DNA of 64,000 nucleotides from contig JAQSDM010000010.1 in the NCBI GenBank assembly GCA_029945945.1, forward strand, positions 26,193 through 90,192. The letters run 5' to 3'. The notes beneath the pieces are model-generated. The model was not told the DNA's origin and did not search any database. It saw nothing but the letters and a program-made list of their open reading frames with translations. How positions within the stretch are numbered: the first letter of the stretch is position 1; every line of letters begins with the position of its first letter. The position numbers were made by a program, and so were the translations under genes. Source of the stretch: Algoriphagus sp. Its GTDB lineage: Bacteria; Bacteroidota; Bacteroidia; Cytophagales; Cyclobacteriaceae. Shown piece by piece: positions 60,719-64,000 of the stretch.

Positions 60719-62056
60719 TTACAATTTTGGCTCCCAGCCTTTTTCATATTCCCTGCTCCAAAGCTTCATCGCTTCTTTATCATTCATAATTCTTCCATTG
60801 GAATTATCAAGATCCAGCGCTCTGCCTGTTCGGTAAGAAATATTGCCCAAATGGCAAAGCATGACGCTTTTCACTATTTCCTGATATGGTGAAATCTGCT
60901 TCTCTCCTTTGGTGATGGCGTTGGTGAAATTGGTGAAGTGAGCAATATCCATGTCAAATCCTGCACCTCGCTGATCCACAACCGTGTTACTGGTTGGTTC
61001 GGCACTTTTCACGAGTTTATTTGCGTTGTCGTAGATTTTATAAGAATTGTCGAGCAGCTCCAGCGTTCCATTTTCTCCGTGGAAAGAAACTCCCGAACCC
61101 ATTTCGTTAATTCCTCTGCGGTTGCAGCTTCGGCCTTCCCAAAGAATGCTTTTTCCTTCTTCGAAATCAAAGGATGCAATCTGTGTGTCGGGTGTCTGCC
61201 AATCGTCTTTGAAATGATAGCGACCTCCGCTTGAATAGGCTTTTTTCGCATAATCCACATTCAATCCCCAGCGCGCCAAATCTAAGAAATGGACCCCGTT
61301 ATTGACGATTTCACCGGTTCCCCAGTTCCAGAACCAATGCCAATTGTAATGGATCAGATTGTCTTTGAAAGCTGATCTCGGAGCCGGTCCCTGCCATAGT
61401 TCGAAATCCAGCCACTCCGGAACAGCAGCTTCTTTACCAAATCCAATCGATTGTCGGGTATTCGTGTACCAGGCTCTGGCGTAATATGCTTTGCCGATCA
61501 CGCCACCGTGAAGTTCCGCAATCGCTTCCTGCACTCTTGGCCAGCTTCTGCGCTGATTGCCCATTTGGACTATTTTTCCGTAGGATGAAGTTGCCTTTGA
61601 AAGCAATTCACCTTCCTCAGGATTATGACTTCCGGGCTTCTCGACATAGACATGTTTTCCGGCTTTCAAAGCCATCAAAGCCATCGGAGTATGCCAATGA
61701 TCCGGCAAAGCGATAGAAATTGCATCAACATTTTTATCATCCAAAGCCCTTCTGAAATCAGAAATTCCTTGTGGTTTGTTGGTGACTCCTGATTTTTCAG
61801 TCAGCGCTAATCCATTTGTAACTGCCCGGGAATCCACGTCACAGATGTAGGAAATCTCTGCGTTTGGAACCTTTGCAAAAGCCTGAACATGTTGGGAACC
61901 TCGCCCATTCACACCCATGATCGCAACACGAACTTTATCCTGAACCGGATATTGGGATAAAATATTGAAAGAATGAGCGGAACTCATCACTCCCAAACCC
62001 AAACTTCCGGTTGCTACGGTTTTGATGAAATTCCTTCGATTGACGTCTTTTTTCAT
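60719..62056 (-). CDS. Tat-signal Gfo/Idh/MocA oxidoreductase
   Basis: 445 residues. Twin-arginine signal NRRNFIKTVATGSLGLGVMSSAHS. Rossmann fold KVRVAIMGVNGRGSQHVQAF, then AISIALPDHWHTPMALMALKAGKHVYVEKPGSHNPEEG with an intact EKP motif, a C-terminal domain with HYNWHWFWNWGTGEIVNNGVHFLDLARWGL (GxxxxxGxHxxD active-site type), and FTNFTNAITKGEKQISPYQE. This subgroup (DUF4955/GH109-like layout) is common in Bacteroidota glycan loci. It lies between the acyltransferase and nagA. Confidence 0.92.
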   Translation of the reverse strand: MKKDVNRRNFIKTVATGSLGLGVMSSAHSFNILSQYPVQDKVRVAIMGVNGRGSQHVQAFAKVPNAEISYICDVDSRAVTNGLALTEKSGVTNKPQGISDFRRALDDKNVDAISIALPDHWHTPMALMALKAGKHVYVEKPGSHNPEEGELLSKATSSYGKIVQMGNQRRSWPRVQEAIAELHGGVIGKAYYARAWYTNTRQSIGFGKEAAVPEWLDFELWQGPAPRSAFKDNLIHYNWHWFWNWGTGEIVNNGVHFLDLARWGLNVDYAKKAYSSGGRYHFKDDWQTPDTQIASFDFEEGKSILWEGRSCNRRGINEMGSGVSFHGENGTLELLDNSYKIYDNANKLVKSAEPTSNTVVDQRGAGFDMDIAHFTNFTNAITKGEKQISPYQEIVKSVMLCHLGNISYRTGRALDLDNSNGRIMNDKEAMKLWSREYEKGWEPKL

Positions 62057-62092
62057 TGGTGGATTGGTTTTGGGTTAATGGTAAAGGTTTGA

Positions 62093-63238
62093 TCAGGCGG
62101 AATAGACTTCCCTCCCATGTTTGATTGTTTTGAGAACTTCGAGCTCGCCATTTTCCCCTTTTCTGCAGAGGATAAGATCGGCAATTGTTCCTTCTTCAAA
62201 TAAGATATGACCTGGGTTCACCAGTTTTTCGGGACGAACTGAAGCCATCTCCCATGCTTCGGTCAGTGATGCAATTTTGTTTTGAATCATAAAAGAAACA
62301 CCTCTGCGGATATTCGAAGCAGATCCTGCAAGGATTGACGGATTCGATCTGAGGTGTAATTTTCCCTCCGGGGTCAAAGTGACTTCACCTCCAATATGCA
62401 GGTTATAGTCTCCTGCGGGCATTCCTGCTAAAGAAACTGAGTCGCTTACCAGAATCAACTTGTCCTTTTTTACCTTTTGAAAAACCTCAATCACTTCAGC
62501 CGGAAGATGAAAACCATCGGCAATTATGGATGCCCCCAACCCTTCCTGCGCCAGCTGAGACCAGAGGTAATTGGGATGACGGGCAATGATTGGATGCATG
62601 CCATTTCCAAGATGGGTGGACAATCTTGCCCCCGCGCTCACCGCATCCAGAATTTGTTGGTGAGTAGCATTCGTATGACCGATGGAAACCAAAATATCGT
62701 AATCCATGCATCTTTCGATGAAAGCACAGGAATTTTCCCATTCCGGTGAAAGTGTGATCATTTTGATCAAACCTTTGGATTCATTTTGCCATCTCTGTAC
62801 CAAACTCCAATCAGGAGCACGAACAAATTCTTTGGGATGCGCTCCCCGAGGCCCATCGATCGGCGAAATAAACGGCCCTTCGATATGTAATCCTTCAATG
62901 CTCATTCTGGAAAACTGATCAGTTTTCCGAAGGGAAACTATCTGAAGAATCAGCTGACTGATCTGCTCCGGATCATTAGTGATGATCGTCGGAAAATGAG
63001 TAGTAACTCCCTCCTGATACAAAAGCCTTGAAATCCCGGCAAGTTTCATCGGATCAGTTTGAATCTCATTGTAATCGATTCCTCCATATCCGTTGACCTG
63101 AATATCTGTAAAACCCGGCCCGACAAAGAGGTCATTTTCTATTGATTCCTCGGTTTTTGAGATACTATCAATGATTCCTTCGGAAAAAGAAATTTCGATC
63201 GCTGATCCATCGCGATATGAGTGGCCTTGAATCTTCAT
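62093..63238 (-). CDS. nagA: N-acetylglucosamine-6-phosphate deacetylase
   Basis: 381-residue cytoplasmic amidohydrolase that converts GlcNAc-6-P to GlcN-6-P. Seen: FVGPGFTDIQVNGYGGIDYN, metal Glu in IEGLHIEGPFISPIDGPRGAH, His in VSIGHTNATHQQI, His in RLSTHLGNGM (NagA LFN-type motif), catalytic Asp in LILVSDSVSLAGMPAGDY, C-terminal GTIADLILCRK. ATG at 63238 is preferred because it overlaps the stop of the transporter gene as ATGA; an in-frame ATG 15 bp upstream (63253) is possible. Coupling to the sugar importer supports GlcNAc use. Confidence 0.92.
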   Translation of the reverse strand: MKIQGHSYRDGSAIEISFSEGIIDSISKTEESIENDLFVGPGFTDIQVNGYGGIDYNEIQTDPMKLAGISRLLYQEGVTTHFPTIITNDPEQISQLILQIVSLRKTDQFSRMSIEGLHIEGPFISPIDGPRGAHPKEFVRAPDWSLVQRWQNESKGLIKMITLSPEWENSCAFIERCMDYDILVSIGHTNATHQQILDAVSAGARLSTHLGNGMHPIIARHPNYLWSQLAQEGLGASIIADGFHLPAEVIEVFQKVKKDKLILVSDSVSLAGMPAGDYNLHIGGEVTLTPEGKLHLRSNPSILAGSASNIRRGVSFMIQNKIASLTEAWEMASVRPEKLVNPGHILFEEGTIADLILCRKGENGELEVLKTIKHGREVYSA

Positions 63239-64000
63239 GCTGCGAAAGCCCATTTTCTGACCTTATGACCATAAACTGCATAGTAAACAAGGTAGAGATA
63301 ACAAGGAAAAAGTACCCAATACGCCAATCGCACATCGTACAAATCAGCCAAATAACCATAGATCAAAGGCATTATGGCATTGCCGCAAAGGCCCATAATC
63401 ATGATCGAAGCACCAAGCTTGGTGAATCTGCCCAAACCATCCAATGCCAAAGGCCAGATTCCTGCCCAAACCAATGAATTTGCAAGTCCCAGTAAGACCA
63501 CAAACCAGATCGATATATCAGCTGTGTGCCCGAGGAATTGAACCGAACCACTGGCAAAAATGATCAGAATCGTAAAAATCGTCCCGAGCATGGTGCAGAT
63601 TCTCAGCATGTTGACTTGGGAGATGAATTTGGGAATCATGGAAATTCCGATGATGTAGCCTAAAATCGTAAAAGCAAGCGTGTAGGATGGGAAAACCTTG
63701 GCTTCGATCAACCCGATATTCATCGAATTGGCGTAACCGATGATCGTGTCGATCGCGATAATCTGCGTGCCTACATGAAGAAAAATTGCAAAAGCTCCCA
63801 AAATCAAATGTGGAAATTGGAAAATACTGGTCTTACCTGAATTGGCTTCGGCGAGCTCGATGCTTTCATGCTCGGTGTCGATTTCCGGCAAAGGAGAAAA
63901 TCGAACCATCAAACCCAAAGCAAATAAAACTATCCCCACAACCGTGTAAGGCATAATCACCCGCCTGATCAACTCATCAAGGGCAGCATTTTTCTCAACC
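63235..64000 (-). CDS. Sugar MFS transporter, FucP/NagP-like (partial, cut by the window end)
   Basis: C-terminal 254 residues of a major-facilitator transporter; the reading frame runs open to the window edge (VEKNAALDELIRRVIMPYTVVG). About seven helices are visible. Markers of the L-fucose/glucose/GlcNAc symporter group are HLILGAFAIFLHVGTQIIAIDTIIGYA and the late helix GLANSLVWAGIWPLALDGLGRFTKLGASIMIMGLCGNAIMPLIYGYLAD. It probably imports GlcNAc with protons, based on its coupling to nagA (ATGA overlap). Confidence 0.87.
   Translation of the reverse strand, partial: VEKNAALDELIRRVIMPYTVVGIVLFALGLMVRFSPLPEIDTEHESIELAEANSGKTSIFQFPHLILGAFAIFLHVGTQIIAIDTIIGYANSMNIGLIEAKVFPSYTLAFTILGYIIGISMIPKFISQVNMLRICTMLGTIFTILIIFASGSVQFLGHTADISIWFVVLLGLANSLVWAGIWPLALDGLGRFTKLGASIMIMGLCGNAIMPLIYGYLADLYDVRLAYWVLFPCYLYLVYYAVYGHKVRKWAFAA

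Overview
The window looks like chromosomal DNA of a Bacteroidota bacterium of the order Cytophagales, most likely a Cyclobacteriaceae/Algoriphagus-like genome. This is an inference from several signs: Bacteroidota-type promoters (TTTG-N20-TAnnTTTG), a primary sigma factor of only 287 residues, bacillithiol synthesis (BshB1), DUF5686, DUF349 and START-like proteins typical of the phylum, almost no Shine-Dalgarno sequences, and the purine-rich and GTCATCC-type intergenic repeats. No phage, IS element or CRISPR array was seen.

Region 1 (1-5.7 kb): a leftward Mn/Fe/Zn ABC uptake operon, read from right to left as dtxR/mntR, binding lipoprotein, ATPase, a permease fused to a DtxR-like domain, and a second permease cut by the window edge. 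The intergenic region before dtxR (4260-4551) holds two copies of the palindrome TTTAG-N6-CTAAA (candidate operators) and a cluster of DnaA-box-like sequences. To its left genes run leftward; to its right the large majority of genes up to 34.7 kb run rightward. I propose it as a candidate replication origin.

Region 2 (5.7-35 kb): mostly rightward housekeeping genes. These are dapD, a TPR lipoprotein, a HerA-like ATPase, a BaiN-type flavoprotein, a YheT-type hydrolase, DUF5686, the thrS-infC-rpmI-rplT block, a START-like protein, an LptF/G-type permease, rpsO, pnp, rpoD, trxB, an M23/LysM peptidase, bshB1, yqgE, a DUF349 protein and tRNA-Thr(TGT). A few genes oppose this direction: a secreted DnaJ-zinc-finger protein, lhgO, a divergent Nramp-like transporter, tRNA-Met(CAT) and pdxH.

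Region 3 (35-38.9 kb): a sparser accessory stretch with a secreted TPR protein, GrpB, a secreted alpha/beta hydrolase, a small secreted protein and REP-like palindromes.

Region 4 (38.9-45.7 kb): a carbohydrate locus. A Gfo/Idh oxidoreductase, a TIM-barrel isomerase and a 1172-residue lipoprotein run leftward, divergent from an AraC regulator. The lipoprotein joins ThuA, a dehydrogenase-type propeller, HEAT repeats, a LamG-like domain and an azurin-like blue-copper domain.

Region 5 (45.7-55.1 kb): a LytS/LytR two-component pair preceded by an unannotated 57-residue membrane peptide, a DASS-type anion transporter, and a six-gene operon. That operon encodes a Dabb protein, a LolA-like protein, two FtsX-type permeases, a LolD-type ATPase and a beta-barrel, and looks like a complete envelope export route.

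Region 6 (55.3-64 kb): a large secreted Asp-box propeller protein, then a leftward amino-sugar cluster. The cluster has a sugar MFS transporter (cut by the window edge), NagA, two Tat-signal Gfo/Idh enzymes and a DUF5009/HGSNAT-like membrane acyltransferase.
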